Source: Sphagnum compactum (taxonomy: Eukaryota; Bryophyta; Sphagnopsida; Sphagnales). From it: 64,000 nucleotides of DNA. Location: NCBI GenBank assembly GCA_965153455.1, contig OZ234496.1, positions 9,137,863 through 9,201,862 on the forward strand, in the 5' to 3' direction. The translations under genes and the position numbers were made by a program. The notes under the pieces are model-generated. The model was not told where the DNA came from and ran no database searches. It was given only the letters and a program-made list of their open reading frames with translations. Of the stretch, positions 20,432-45,600 are shown one piece after another (the stretch's first letter is position 1; each line of letters begins with the position of its first letter).

Positions 20432-21860
20432 GGTTGAATACCTCCTGCCGCCCATGCTACCATTTAATACAACTGCCTGGAAACCTCCTGCTGCTAATTC
20501 AGCTGGTGTAGACTTTTGTGAACAAAACATTAAAAACACTACCGATTGCCTAATACTTGTCAAATTGGCACCTGCACTGATTCAAATTTGGGAAACTCCA
20601 ATATTCCAATAATGTTTTTATGATGGGTGATTCAAAATCACTACATGCGGAAGAAGGAAAAAAAAACACACACACACACACACCTGCACAACTCCTGTAA
20701 GCACCTTGAAGGAGCTGGGAGAGTGAACTACAATTAGCCCAATTTATGTAGGCTGTCAGAGCCCAAGAAAGGCCCTGAGTAACTAACACAGAAAGAAAAG
20801 GAAAAGAAAAGAAGAGAAATGGGAGAAGCACCCAGAACCGTCAGAATAAGCATACCACCCAAAAGCGTCAAAACAACCGATCGCAAGTAAATTAGACTTC
20901 AATGTATTCTTATGTTTTTAAATTGGTGGCTGTGCAAATGAGACTTCAATGACTTCTTATGTTTTAAAGTTGGTGGCTGTGACAGTGGCGACTCAAGCAA
21001 AGCACAGGAAGGACTTTACCACAATAGCATCCGACACACATTTCTTCCCCTTGCCATAGAGGTTTTTGGGTGCAAGCACACAACTTTTTTATCGATCTGT
21101 TAGCATGGCATGATTAGCAAAGGGCACCAATGACCTTCCTATGGTAGTTGTGCCTTTCATAGGTAGAAAGTGTTGTAGCTATGCAAAGAGCGCATGTCGT
21201 TTCTATTTTGAAGCATGCTGTTGTTGCAGGTGAGGGCTCTTCTAAGCTTGCTGCTCTTTCAGGTTTCCGTCCTCTTACTTCTTTGATGTGCTTCCTGTGA
21301 CTGGTGAAAGCTCTGGAACATAATTGCCCCTTTGTGACCGACTTCGGGTTTTTGCATTTTTGACTTGGACTTGGGGTCCTCTCTCCTTGTTCTTCCTTTC
21401 CCCCTTTGCTGGGTGCTTTGTTTAATAAAGCTTGTAAGCTTTCATCATCTTGAGTCTCTCCTAAGCTACAGATTTGACAATAACTTACTCACTCTAGGTC
21501 TAGGTATCTCGTTTCTTTTGAAAGGGTGGCAAGGGAGAGTCTAGAGTGTTTGAGAGAGGGGGGGTGGAGGAAGGCATGAAAAAGGAGATTTGGCGGAGCT
21601 GAAGTCGGATCTGTGTTTGAACGAGTAGAGAGGAAGTCCAGAGCCAGCAAATGCAGTACACAGGAAGATCGATCAGTTAGGGAAACAAGCTTGTGAGCTA
21701 GCTCCGGCAGATCGAGAATCAACAGTTTGTGGAAGCTCAAAATCTTGCAACCAGCAGCTGGTCCATATTGAAGGTCAGCCCATGCTACTGATATTTCAAG
21801 TTCAAGATTGTTAGACTTAGGAAATCATGTTCAGAGTCATTCAAATGGGTGCCTACATCA
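20432..21860. other. Upstream region of receptor copy B
   Basis: This region is shared with 49860-51322 in inverted orientation. It holds an AC microsatellite (about 20663-20683) and a roughly 60 bp tandem pair starting GACTTCAATG at about 20896 and 20942. TTTAATAAAGCTTGTAAGC (about 21421) is followed by CT-rich sequence. The AATAAA-type stretch could be the end of an old LTR, but no target duplication or partner LTR was found. No gene was recognised. Confidence 0.4.
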
Positions 21861-21866
21861 GCAGCT

Positions 21867-21899
21867 TATATATACGTGCGCACTATATACACATGCATG
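21867..21899 (+). promoter_or_regulatory. Putative TATA box and RY motif of receptor copy B
   Basis: TATATATA at 21867-21874 lies about 220 bp before the first ATG. CATGCATG at 21892-21899 is the plant RY (Sph) element recognised by B3-domain regulators of the ABI3/FUS3 type. Both are kept in the inverted copy (TATA 49846-49853, RY 49821-49828). The assignment rests on motif and position only. Confidence 0.45.
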
Positions 21900-22092
21900 A
21901 TCATGGAAGATTCGACGTAGAAGAAGAAGTCAATGGGGCCTCATGCAGGAGCAGCTGGCTCCCACCAGGATATATATGTAACCATGTTGTCAAATTTCAT
22001 GGGCGCTAGATGTTGATCTGGTGCGTTTTACACGACCTCCAGCTTGATGAGTAGAATCGGCGTGCTGCGGCTCAACGGCAGCTGCTTCTTCT

Positions 22093-33416
<11,324 letters not shown>

Positions 33417-36400
33417 CAACAGTAGTGATGTTTCCTTGTTTTATATCAGCCATCTCAAGACTCTCTTAGACTGCACATTATTGACAAAACAATATCTCAA
33501 GAGTACTAAACAGGGACATGTTCAGTTGTTCAGAAGAAAGTTTGAAGATGCAACAGAAGTCTCAATTTCTCCTTGTGTTAAATTCAGTGCACTTATTCTT
33601 GAGCACTGGCCTGCTTGTTATCTGACAAGCTGATTTTGCACTCTCAGGGGCCACACATTCTTTTTGTGAATGAGTTTGTCAGGTGACAAAGATGTTGATG
33701 AGCTAAAAATGTTGTTCTGTAGGCTTCTATGAGCTAGACCAGATTTGAGCCAAAGAAGAAATTCAAAAGAGAAGAGGTTCACCTTTTTCCAAAACAGAGG
33801 CATGTACATGACAAGGTTACAAAACTTGCTTAGATGCTTGTTTGTTCAATTGTACAGTAGTTATGAATTCTTCATTATTATCATCATCAATGCTTGGTTT
33901 GTTGATTGGGTTTTTGAAATGGATTTCCTTGAGGAAAAAGGAATGGAATGTTATCATGATATATAGCTATCAAGAAGTATGCATAGGAAAAATGGGACAC
34001 TTCTTGAAACATGGGGGGGATTACATGTCACAAAATCTGCTTGCTCATGTGTGGGAAAGAATGGTAGATTAGTTTATTACACTTCCTTTCCCCCCTAGTA
34101 ATTCTCATTCCTTTTTAATCCCCTTTTGTTCTGATTGATTTTTCTTGTTTCTGCTCTTCTGCTCTGCTCTGCTTTGCTTTGCATTTTAAAAAGGCTCCAG
34201 TTTCCCCCTTCCTGTTCTTCCTATTTTGTTTTCTTCCTAGCAGATCAGCTTCAAGGAATTTTGCTACCATCTTAGTTTAGCTTCTTCTTCCAAGGCTTCA
34301 TACCAAAAGCATGATTGCTATCACTTGCTCGCCACTTCTTGCCTGCACAATTCATCGCCCTTCTAAACTTCATGTCTGGGAACTGCAGCTTCTGAGCAGT
34401 AGTACCCACATGATATCTCAAAGGTGTGAAGTGACTCGTTGGTCTTTTCTTGGATTTGAGGAGCCATTTCTGCTTGAGTGCAAATGCCTTCTGAGCCTCA
34501 TGTAGCCCCAGTAATCCATGCTCCATCATCCTGGATGAAACTATCACTAGCATGTACCATACAAGGAGATATAAAGATGCATTAACATTGCAGTATTTGA
34601 TGCTCACCACAGAGATTTTACTGGGATATGGTGAGGAGGGTACCAATTTCTGGCCATGCAACTTGATGGTATTTGTCGATGGAGGGTCTCATAAAAAAGT
34701 CTTGATGCATCTCTCTGTCAGCATGAATCATGAATACTCAATGTGATGTCATTTTACTGTCTGAATGCAAGGTAAAATCAGCATCCATATCCCTGCAACC
34801 TCATTACAATGTCTGCATTGATTCTATGACACTGTATGGAGTTGCAGTCAATGAGCTACAATGTGGCAGAGCAAGGACTTTCTCATAAAAAAGGGTAAAT
34901 TTTTCTCAAAAGGCATGAAAATCCAAGTGGTAGGGTCATATGGCACTGGTTTGAAACTTTTCTTCATCATGGTGAATTTGACCCACTCCAACACTTCCAC
35001 GTCATAACTCCACCAAGAGGGTTCCTATAATAGGAAAAGCTTAAGGTACACTGGTTACGATCTTGACAACTCAGTAACCAGTTTACTTACATTTAGAATG
35101 CAATTTGATTCCTGGCAATCCTGTTCATATTTTCGGGGGAAATCTCCTTCTGAGTTTGCTTCCCAACCCAAAGTTTGCCATTGCCAGCAAGTTGCTGAAG
35201 AAGGGACCTATCTTTGTCATCAGCACCCCCATGCAGATACAACTTGAAGAAGAGCTGGAAACTTTAGCTCCTTTTGTTTGGATAGACTCGAGACCAAGAT
35301 GACAAGAGAAGAGGAGTGGCAACTGTAGAGACAAAATATGATTGACAGATCTGTTGTTTTCAAATATATGAAGGCTTTATACATGCTGATGCTGCATAAG
35401 AACGCGATGTATTTTCTGAAGAGACAACAAGGAAGATGCTGTGGATTTTGGCTCTTAGTGGGTGGTGCTGCGAAATACTCAGAGTTTTGGTTGAAGAGAG
35501 AGAGAGACTGTGAGGTGGGATGGTTGTGGTTGTTAGAGAGAAGGTATCTATCCCATTGCCCCTTCAACTCCAACAGCCACCCTCTAGTTTTGCCCCTTCA
35601 ACAACTACTCTATTGAAAGTACTCAATCTGTTTGGAGTCTGGGTTAATTCGGTCGGGCTAAGCTTTGGATTTTGGTTCTTAATTATTTTCGAGTTCTTAT
35701 GTGGCATGGGGAGAATGCAGTTCATTATGGATCTCAAAGTAGGCCCTTACCTGTTTCTTTGTCACATTCTTGATGACATCTTGCCATTCTTGGAATTTAT
35801 ATGTTAGGACCCTGCAGGTTCCTGTACTGTCACTACAAACAAGGATCAGGTTTCTCATTGCTACATTAAGTGCTAAGGAATGAGTTGCAATCCCTAGGCC
35901 CCTGACAACATCACAAAATTTAGTTGCATCACATTAATTTTCTCACAGTTTTGGAGATTTGCATCTCAACCTGTATGTATGTACTACCCAAATGTCATAA
36001 AAAATCTGCCATGATAAAATCCAATCCTTCTTGTAGTGTCAGAAATGATTGTAAAGTTCATTTCAGGTATAGACACATTAATTCTTTCACCTTCTCCAAA
36101 TCCAACATGTTCAAGACTCTCAACTGGAGTTGGAAGTTTTTCTTATTTCTGTGTCAGTTTTTGTTTTCACATCCTCCAATGAAATCTTTTCCCATCAAGT
36201 TATGCTACACTTGCTTGATTGAAATTCAATATTATGTTCAGCTACAATTTGTCTTCCTGCAAGTGTTCCTTTTGCCTATTGCATCTATCACAAGAGTGCA
36301 ATGTTGTTATTATATCCGTATTCCAATTGCACTCAATAAAACAAGCCTGGATGTATATAATGCCATGGTCTATGAAGCTCTATCTGGGTCACACTTGATT

Positions 36401-37245
36401 TCACTGGCCTACATTTCAATATGTTTTTCCCAATTATTTGTGGGAGAAGGATTTAAGACTCCTGTGAAATGTCCAAGCTCTCCCCATTATAGGTAAAAGT
36501 AGGTAGTAGGGGAGGGGGTAGTTATGTTGCATGCATTTTGCACATGTAATCTTCTTTGTAAGCTGTCTAATTGTGTATGTTCTTAGGATCTCTTCTGCTC
36601 AAAAGATCACCTATTTTGTGTCTTGTTTCTCTTTATTTTGTTCCTCATTCCTTGTTGGGTTTATTTTCTTTCTCTCATTTTGTATTCATTTTTCTCCTTT
36701 GCTTGCTTGGGTTTTCTAAGTCCTTTTACTTTTATTGACCGTGTCAGTGCCATGGCTAGATCTTTCTACTGGGAGCAGTCTTGTGACTGAAATTAGTACA
36801 TGTTAGTTTATGTATGAGAGTGAAGTCCACCCACTGTTGGGAGTTGATGAAGCCAATGGGGGATGTTATGGTAGCTGGTCATTTACATAGTCTTGTGCAT
36901 GTTGCTGTTAAAAGTTTTTGCACCATGCACAACTGTTGTTCAAACTGCTTCCTCAGTCTTCTCCATTCTTTTTTTCCCCTATTTGTTGTTTTCTCTTTAC
37001 CTTATTCATGATAAACTTTATTTTGTCAGATCTGAATCTCTATAACCATATCAGGTAATCTCTTCATTCTATTTCAGCTGAGTTTTAAATCCAAATTTTG
37101 AAGAGGTTCTTATTTGTACTCTTGAAAATATGTATATTATTTAGAACTCTTTGCATTTGAAAGCCTTTGAAAATTTAGGCTCTGAACTACTCGTGCATTC
37201 TTCAAATGGGGACAGATAAATTCAATGTGCAGTTTGAGGTAGCAC
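33417..37245. other. Unique spacer of the inverted duplication, with 3' flank of copy B
   Basis: After the stop of copy B the sequence is not repeated elsewhere in the window, except for a short piece at about 36825-36885 (CCACTGTTGGGAGTTGATGA, GATGTTATGGTAGCTGG). That piece resembles about 23485-23540 and 48170-48225. The spacer of the palindrome is 32492-37245, which includes the last three kinase exons of copy B. An open frame at 34272-34661 (-) has no recognisable motif. No RNA gene was seen. Confidence 0.6.
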
Positions 37246-39014
37246 ACAACCAACAAATGTGGTCCTTGAACTCTGGGTTGAAATCATTCAGCATTTGGCA
37301 GTGCGGAGACTACATTGCTAAAAGAACCAGGTCAAAATGCTGATCCCTACAAGTACAAACACTTTCAGCTTATTGGTACACCATGAAATCAAACACAACC
37401 ACAACTTACCCATATGTACCAGCAGGCGTGGTGGAAACAAGTGTGTTGAATTCTGGTGTTTCCTTTGAGACTCCAAAATCTGAAACCTTTGCAATGAAGT
37501 GATCATCAAGTAGGATATTGGTAGGCTTGATGTCCCTGTGAATAACTGGTGGATCCTGCAAGTAAAGAAGAAAAGCTTGCTTGAGTATCCTTGTGTTGTT
37601 CAAGTGAGAGGAAAGTACATAACAAAGTTGACATAATTGCCTCAACTGTGCTAGCAAAGATTCCAGGTTTGAAGGCACCATTGTAAGCAAGAAAGCAGAG
37701 ATAGGTCAAAAGACAATACTGCATATGAGTGAAGATAGTCCAAGGCCTGGGCAACACCCACAGCAATTTCCAATCGTGTAAACAAGCTCAGTGGTTTGCC
37801 TTTCTCTGAGTCTGCAATCAGAAAATAATGTTACCATGTTAAAGTTCATCATCGACCACAAGATTCATGAAGCAAACGACAACTTGTAATTGAACCATCT
37901 AGGAAGTCACTGAAAATATCCTCACCTACGAGATGATCATGAAGGTTTCCATTGCTCATGAACTCATAGACCAAGATCTGTGGCAACGTCACCCCCCATG
38001 TTAATCACCCTCAAATATGTCAGGAATTGAAATGAATGGAATAGGAAAAGCATGTTGAACATGGCAAATGAAATTCTAACAGGATGCATATTGAAGATGA
38101 TGTACAAAATTCCAGCAAGTACCTGTAAACCCTTATCATCACAGAAGCCTTCCAGCCGCACCAGATGCCGATGGTGCAATCTGCTGAGTAACAATACTTC
38201 ATTGCGGAACTCAGTTGTGCCTTGCAAGCTTTGCTCTGATGCCCTTTTGATGGCCACCATTTTCCCATCATCTAGTGTTCCATAAAACACTTTGCCAAAT
38301 CCTCCTGCTCCAATTTCATTGGCTTCACTGAAGTTTCCTGTAGCCTTGGCAAGCTCCGAAAATGTATACTTCTGGACTCCATTTGGAATATCCCATGGAC
38401 CATCTGTGTTCCCATTGATTCCATCATCACCACATGTATTGTTCTTTGTGAGGCTCTCACTTACATAAAGGTTGCAGCCAACAAATGTCACAATTATTTT
38501 TCTCTGGAGCTTCAAGAGGGCTTCAACGAACTCCCCTTCTGCATAGAAACAAGGATGAGAGAATTGCAAGAAAGACAAGCATGATGATCATGATGTGTCC
38601 TTCCCTCACACAAAAGAGAACCTGCGATATAAATGACCACGTTGAAGTTGCTTAAGTCTTCCCATAAAGACACTATCAGATCTAGGATTCTATCAAGTAA
38701 CATGTATACTGCAAGCAAGGTGGTGATTGAAATCTTTTCTCTCAGTGATGGCAAAGCTAAATTACTCAATCCAGAGTTGGTTAGGAGGATCATCTTAAGG
38801 GAGAGAGAGAGGGGTCTAACAATTGTTTTTCCTCTTGGCGAAGGGGTCGAAGACATCAATTGGCTTGGACAAGTAAAGAGCAACCAGAGCCAGGCTGAGA
38901 GCCAAGCCACCAATAAGACCTCCCACCACAGCACATACTGGAAATGTGCTTTTGGTGTTGCCTAAGACAATGTTCACACTCAGAGCAACAATTCCCAACT
39001 TCATTAGAAACAAG

Positions 39015-40524
39015 ATAGTCACATGAATCCCACCAATGGGTTTCAATGCATGCCAAACCCTAACTTTCATAATCCCATGGAATCCATTCTTGATATAGTC
39101 TTGTGTAATGAAATCATCCAAATTGACAAATCTCATCCATTAAAAAACTCTTTTACCTAGAACACTTTTTCACATATATTCTAAACTTTAAAAGACAAAA
39201 ATTCAACAAAACATGGCTTCACTAAGGACTTTTGGAAAAATGGTTCAAATATGATCATTCAAAAGTCCATAACTCATTATTGGGTAGGGCTTTTCAACAA
39301 GGTTTTCAGAAATTTTGTGTTTTTTTAAAAACTTATCATATGCTAAATCCGTATAACATGTTTGTAATAAAAATTATAAACAAAAGTGCTTTTAAATATA
39401 TTGAAGTGTAAGAATGCCATAACTATCCATATGCAATTATTTCAAAAATCCTTTTCTTTATTTTTAGTGTATCTTTGTGACATAAATTTATTATGAAACT
39501 ATTTAGCATCAAGTTGAAAAGTTAAAACCATTTGAAAAAGTTCCATATTAATGATTTTATTAAATGTTCATTGCATTTTTATAGATTACACCATGTAGAA
39601 AATTAGAGTGTGACACAAAAAGTGATTCACACTAACTTGCATTCACTCAACAATTTGTTCCGTGAATTGGCAGACATATGTAACATTGATAATCAACAAA
39701 ATGTGAAAAAAGACATAAACATATTTTTGTGGGTTAACAGCAAGGTTTTTCACTAACTTTTTGAATTACCAAAAAAATAAATTCAGGTTGTAATTTTCAT
39801 GCTAGTGAACAAGATACTGAACATTGCAACATTATTGATTTGTCTCCGACAATTATTAGTGCAAAAAAATAGATTTGTCAATGAAACCCCAAAATTAGTC
39901 AAATTGTGGAAAATTGAACATCTAGTTGCATGGGAGAGGTTAAAAAATAACAAGCTTTCTTGTTGTGAATGTTGTAGTTAATAGTAGTTGCAATTATTTT
40001 TATGGGGGGGGTGGTTTTCAATTAGCATTGAACAAGTTGAAAATTTATTTTCATTTGTCATTCCTTAGGTAGATGAACCCTAATGGTGCCTTGTGTACCC
40101 CAAAGCATGGAAAAGAAAATAGAAAGAGCTATTACTCAAAGCAACACCTAGTGGTTGTGAGGCGTGAAAACAAAAAAGAAAATTATTTAAAAAGTTCAAA
40201 CAATTTGATGTTTGTATCCAAACACATCGTTTTATGTTGTGATGTGAGGAAAAAAAAGAACAACATTTTGTTTTAATATTTGTTTGAGATGCTTTTGAAA
40301 ATTCATATCTCCCACATACCATGTCTGTTTGATGTGATTTTAACACCATAATTTGGGTTCTAAAAAGGAGTAGTGCTTGTGTCAAATATAAATGACCATG
40401 TTGAAGTTGCTTAAGTCTTTCCATAAAAACACTATCATATTTTGGATTCTATTAACCAACATGTATACTACAAGCAAGGTGGTGGTTGAGATCTTTTCTC
40501 TCAATGATGAGAAAGTTAAATTAC
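39015..40524 (-). repeat. Copy-A-type 3' flank lodged inside receptor copy C
   Basis: This is the inverted match of 2285-3790. In copy C it separates an A-type membrane exon (40525-40721) from a B-type one (38816-38961). The join at about 39014/39015 is at ATAG|CTTG on the plus-strand complement, where CTTGTTTCTAATGAAGTT recurs just upstream of both membrane exons. Copy B has neither this stretch nor the A-type exon. Confidence 0.75.
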
Positions 40525-42419
40525 TCAATCTAGGTTAGGAGGATCATCATAAGGGAGAGAGGGGGGTGAACAATCATTTTTTCTCTTGACGTAGGGCTTG
40601 AAGATAATTGGCTTGAACAAGTAAAGAGCAACCATAGCTAGGATGAGAGCCAAACCACCAATAAGACCTCCCACCACAGCACCTACTGGAAATGTGCTTT
40701 TAGAACTTGATGCAATATAGTCTGCAACAATGCTCACATTCAGAGTAACAATTCCTAACTTCATTAGAAACAAGCATTTGTAGAGCTCAGTACTTTGCAT
40801 AAACCCTTGAACATCAATTACAACTACTTCTCTTGAAATACCATCTCCTTGTCAAACCAAGTGGAACAAGCAGAATGACAACAAGAACAAGTCCCCTGCA
40901 AAACAAAAAACTATGTAAAAGATTGATGTTGCCTTCAAAAGAACACTAATAGATCTTTTTGTAATGGAGGAGGAAACAATTTACCTGAAGGTTGACACAG
41001 GCATGCAGATGAGCTATAAAGAATAAAATTGTTTGGGCAGGGAGGACAATTTCCTGCATTCAACACCAAAATTGGTTGTGATCAGAATAGACTAGACTAG
41101 TACTCGCTTCAAGCCACCCCATCACTCCATAAAGGAGAAAATATTCCATTAAGCAAACGCATATGTGGAGATCAACAGGCTCTCAATAAACATTCCTCAT
41201 GAAAACTTGTATTGTATTTCACTCAATGCCATACAAAGGAGCCAAAAAATCATTTGTACAGACCAGCAAAATACATATATACCTTCGAAATCTTTAAAGA
41301 TCGTACGGCATGGAAACGTTCGTTGACATGAATCTGAGGCCATGCTGTAACCCGTAAAGCAATTTTGTGTGATATTCCTGTTTGCACAAGTAGCAGAATT
41401 GCACATTTATCATTCTACACATTTCAGATTACTGCACTTGTAACCATCACAAGTTGACATTACAAATTTTGAAGCTTTATGTATCTTATGAGATTCCCAA
41501 GTAGCTCAAGGAGGCACTTGGAAAATTGTTTATTCACATGGTTTTGCTTCTTGCACCTTGGTTGATCCTGCAACCGTTAGACCCACAGTATTTAGATGGA
41601 ATACACTCACACATTAGGAGGCAAGTTTGTGGGCTGACTTCCATTGAAATAATTGCAGCCACTGCATTCAACCACCACTTCGAAGTTATTCACATTTGCA
41701 GAAACCAAATCTGGACACATAACTTGCTGGATGACCTTGGAGCATGTTTTAGTTCCTAACATTTTGGATAACACTCAAGTTGTTGAGCCAGAAACACGGA
41801 CTTGTACAAGAGGAATTTGAAAATGATAAATCTTTCAAATGATCACATTTTTTGAAGCTTTTCAGGAGCACTGACTGGAGTGTGTATGCATTACATTTAA
41901 ACCTTTCTTAACTTACAAATCAACATTCTGAGTAGTGCCATTGTATGCTTTCCAAAGGCTGGCACTTTCATTCAACCCTGGAATTGTCCCAGTGAACTGA
42001 TTGTGAGAAATGTCCCTGCAAAATAAAATATAAAGTAGGGTTTGCTATAGGCTACTTGTAAGCAAGTAAATGTAATTATTGTTCATGTCCTCATTTGCTT
42101 GTTTAGTTGCCGAAATCTTGGCTTAAATGATGTAATGAAAATGGAGTTTTCTAGAGAGAATATGAGCTACTTTGCTATCATATATTCGTTGGGATTAGGC
42201 CACTATGCAAGACCTTTTGGAAGTATTTGATCAATTCATTGCAAATAGGAGAAAGGAGCACAATAAGGACCCACATAAGGGAAGGTTTTGTGATGATCAA
42301 GTCTTTGTTCTTGTAATGCAGGACACCTCTTAGAAGTGTGGGAAATGACCAATTCAAGAAATGTATATCTATTCCAATGATCAAGGTCTCATTGAGTCTC
42401 AAATTTATGTGTAGGGTTA

Positions 42420-42699
42420 AGTCCAAGGTGGGAGGCATACCCAAAATAAGGGGCTTGGGACAACAAGGCAGTAGCCAACCCTGACCCTAAATTTTCGGAA
42501 TGTCTCAAATCCATGGGCTTTACCAATTGTAAAGCATGAGGAGAACATTATCATGAACTTAAACATACATTATTCATGAGGGGCAGAAGGGGGAGGGTTT
42601 TGACACCTACTGCTTAAGAGTGGGAGGGACCTTACACCTATATAATTATGTAGCAATAATTTCCCTCTCACTCTTCGGATGTAGGTGTAAGATCCCTCC
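42420..42699. repeat. SINE-like unit (42420-42535) and foldback (42593-42699), copy C
   Basis: These are inverted equivalents of the repeats at 361-480 / 203-310 and 28950-29065 / 28781-28888, in the same intron. Confidence 0.65.
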
Positions 42700-45600
42700 T
42701 TGAAAAAACTTCATGGATATAAGGTGCCCTTCAAATACTTTATGAACAAGCATAGAATGGAAAGAGACTTCTTACAATGTCTTTAGGCTGGGCAAACTAA
42801 CTATCCATGCTGGGAAAGGATCCGATAAATAGTTTTGTCGGATGTTCCTGAACAACAGGATGCAGAAAACAGTGGTAATTAGCTTTCCCTGCTGTTAATA
42901 TGCTTTGAGCAAGTCGCTGAAACATTTATGGAAAATAAAATAAATTGATCTGAAAAACTCAACAAATTTTGAACTGAAAGAACGGAGAATCACAACACAC
43001 AGTAGCAATGGAACTGTTACTGCTGGCAAGGTTGTCAGTATTCTTCATTACAATTTCCTTACAGTGTGCCCTTTGCTATATGGGTATGACAGAACTTGGA
43101 CTTACAGTTCAGATACACTTGTCAAGCCTTTCCAGCTATCTGGAATGGAACCTGTCAGGTCATTGTCATACATCAACCTGCAATCACAAACTCAAAAAAA
43201 GTTAGTAGCGCAGAGCTTGGAAAGTTTTTCAGTGCTTGTCACTCTCCTGTTTTGGCAATGCACTCTAAAGTAGTCAGATACAAAGAATCAAATCATTCTG
43301 TGAATTTCTTCAGAGAGACACAGCCTGTACATTTACACAATAAACTATATTCTACCTGTCTTTCTCTACACCAGAATGTATTTTTACTGATATCCTCTAC
43401 TCAGTTGTATAGTTCTAGTAGGATGTGAAATGCAGTTCTGTGCTTTGCTTTAGTTCGTCTCCATCTTCCTTCCATGTGGCACTTTTGGTATAGTCATTTC
43501 AAGCAATTTTTTTCTGGATTCAATAATTGAACTCGTGCAGTTGTCTGAAAGCCAAATCATGTCTATATTGAGACTAGAGATGTCCTGAGAGAAGAAAACC
43601 CTCTATCACATCATAAGCCTTCTGAGAAGAATAACATGATTCAAAGCATCAAAATCTGATCTCTAAAACATTCATGAAACTCAATGTTGGGTTACTGTCA
43701 GGTTTTGAAAAGGTATAGAAAAAGTTGATGGTGGGGGTTTGAGGATATTTGCTCCATGCCCATGTGCCCATGTGTCCCAGCAGGAAAGCAAGGAGATCTT
43801 ATGAGAACAGGATGGTGTCAGAAACATACATCCTCGTCAGTTTAGAGAGATTGCCAAGCTCTGGTGGGAGGGGACCCCATAGCAAATTATCATGAAGATT
43901 CCTGCAACAATTCAGAGTAAATTAAAGAAATACCCTCTCCGGTACTGGCTGCAAGGATATTTGGTTCTCATGGAATTCACATTTGATAGCATGTATTACA
44001 CAGGCCCATTTTTTCAAACATTGGTAGTCCTCTAGAAGTACCATCTCTTGTCAAATTTGGTATGCACATAATGTCAACTTCGGGTTGCAATGCTGAAGAC
44101 AGCCTTGATGGACAGCCAGGATGTTGTATGAAACAGGCTTACTACATGGCTAGAACTGCAAACATTGATATTACTAACATTAAAGCAAAGTTAGAGATCC
44201 ATTGTCAAAGCTTGCAGGAGTTTAATTCTCTTGAGCTTTCTAGAGGCATAACTCCAGGTTCAATTTTGATGGTTAAAACATGATACATATATACCTTGTT
44301 CCAGCCACTATTGGAGAATGTTATTTTGGTGGAGTGATTCATGATGACCTTTTGGGATGCAATATAACTATCTCTGATATTCTTGGAAAACTATAATTCA
44401 ACCCCCTTACAAAACTGAGGTTTCAAAATGTCTTACAGATATGTCAAGTTGCCCAAGTTCCCCCACTGAGGTGGAATCTTGTCAGAAACTAAATTGCCCC
44501 ATAGTGTCCTGCAAAGGGAAATCAATCAGATAGAAGTTGTGAGAGTTAAAGTACCATAACAAATAAATTTGGATGCTGATGCAACAAAATGCACTAGATG
44601 AAATGGGCAAGGACAAGTGTTAATTGTCGGCCTGAGATACTGGCAAAACCTTTTCAGGATATCTGTTTTTGTAGGGAAAAATTTGGCTGCAATACAACAC
44701 CAGTATTCTGATACTAATCAGTAGCTGTGACATACAGTTGTTGAAGGTTGATCAATGAACCAAGTCCTGGAAGAGGTCCTACAAGAGAATTGTTGCCCAA
44801 AAACCTGCCAAAAAGGACAAAAATTTCCACCCTTGTCAGATGATATAGGACACTTCGGCCAAACTTGTCTGGGTCATAAAAGTAGTAGAAGAGATTTACT
44901 CTTTGAAAAGAAATATATAGCATCCATGCAATAAACTGGGCATCATATAGAACTTGTCAGTCCTATTCCGTCAAGTGGTGGGCCAGCTGGGGCACATGGG
45001 TTTTTTTTTTCCTGACAAATTTTGTGGTTTCTTCTACAAAAAATTGGGAAACTTTTGGATATTTTTTTCCGAGTGTGAATTCAGAAACATTTGCGAAGTT
45101 TTTGGGAAAAATCTGCCAAATTTTTTGATATCACAAAATTGAAAAGAAAAAGAAAAACCCTGATGCCCATCACAACTTCACACACTAGCAACAGAAAGAA
45201 AATAACTTGATGGGTTTTTCATAATAATCAGATGTGAATGGAGAAGACAAAAATAATCCTTAGTTGCAACTGTCTGAGACTTCAATTTAACACAGCTTTC
45301 TATTTTCTAAGCACTAGTAAGAACTCAGAATTCTGACCATAATATTACGACTGGCAGACAAAATATTAGTTCCCATTTTGCGCAGAATGGGAACGTGAGA
45401 ACATGAAGAGCAAGTTGTCCAACCCTTGACCTGAGGTAGTGAGTCCTGAGGACTTACAGAATTTGCAGTTTGCTCAAGTTTGAAATTTCAGTTGGAATGG
45501 GGCCGGACAAATCACAATTATCAATTTTCCTGCACATGATCAACATATTAATTGACAATTGTTTGAATTGACCATCTTGGCAAATGCCATATACAAAGAG

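Noticed and set aside
21827-22009. Upstream 60-codon frame before receptor copy B
   Set aside because: It overlaps the TATA and RY motifs, has no signal peptide, and its frame does not lead into the conserved first exon.
34272-34661. 129-codon minus-strand frame in the spacer
   Set aside because: It has balanced composition, but no motif, family resemblance or paired splice sites that I could recognise. It could be a real short exon but cannot be supported from sequence alone.
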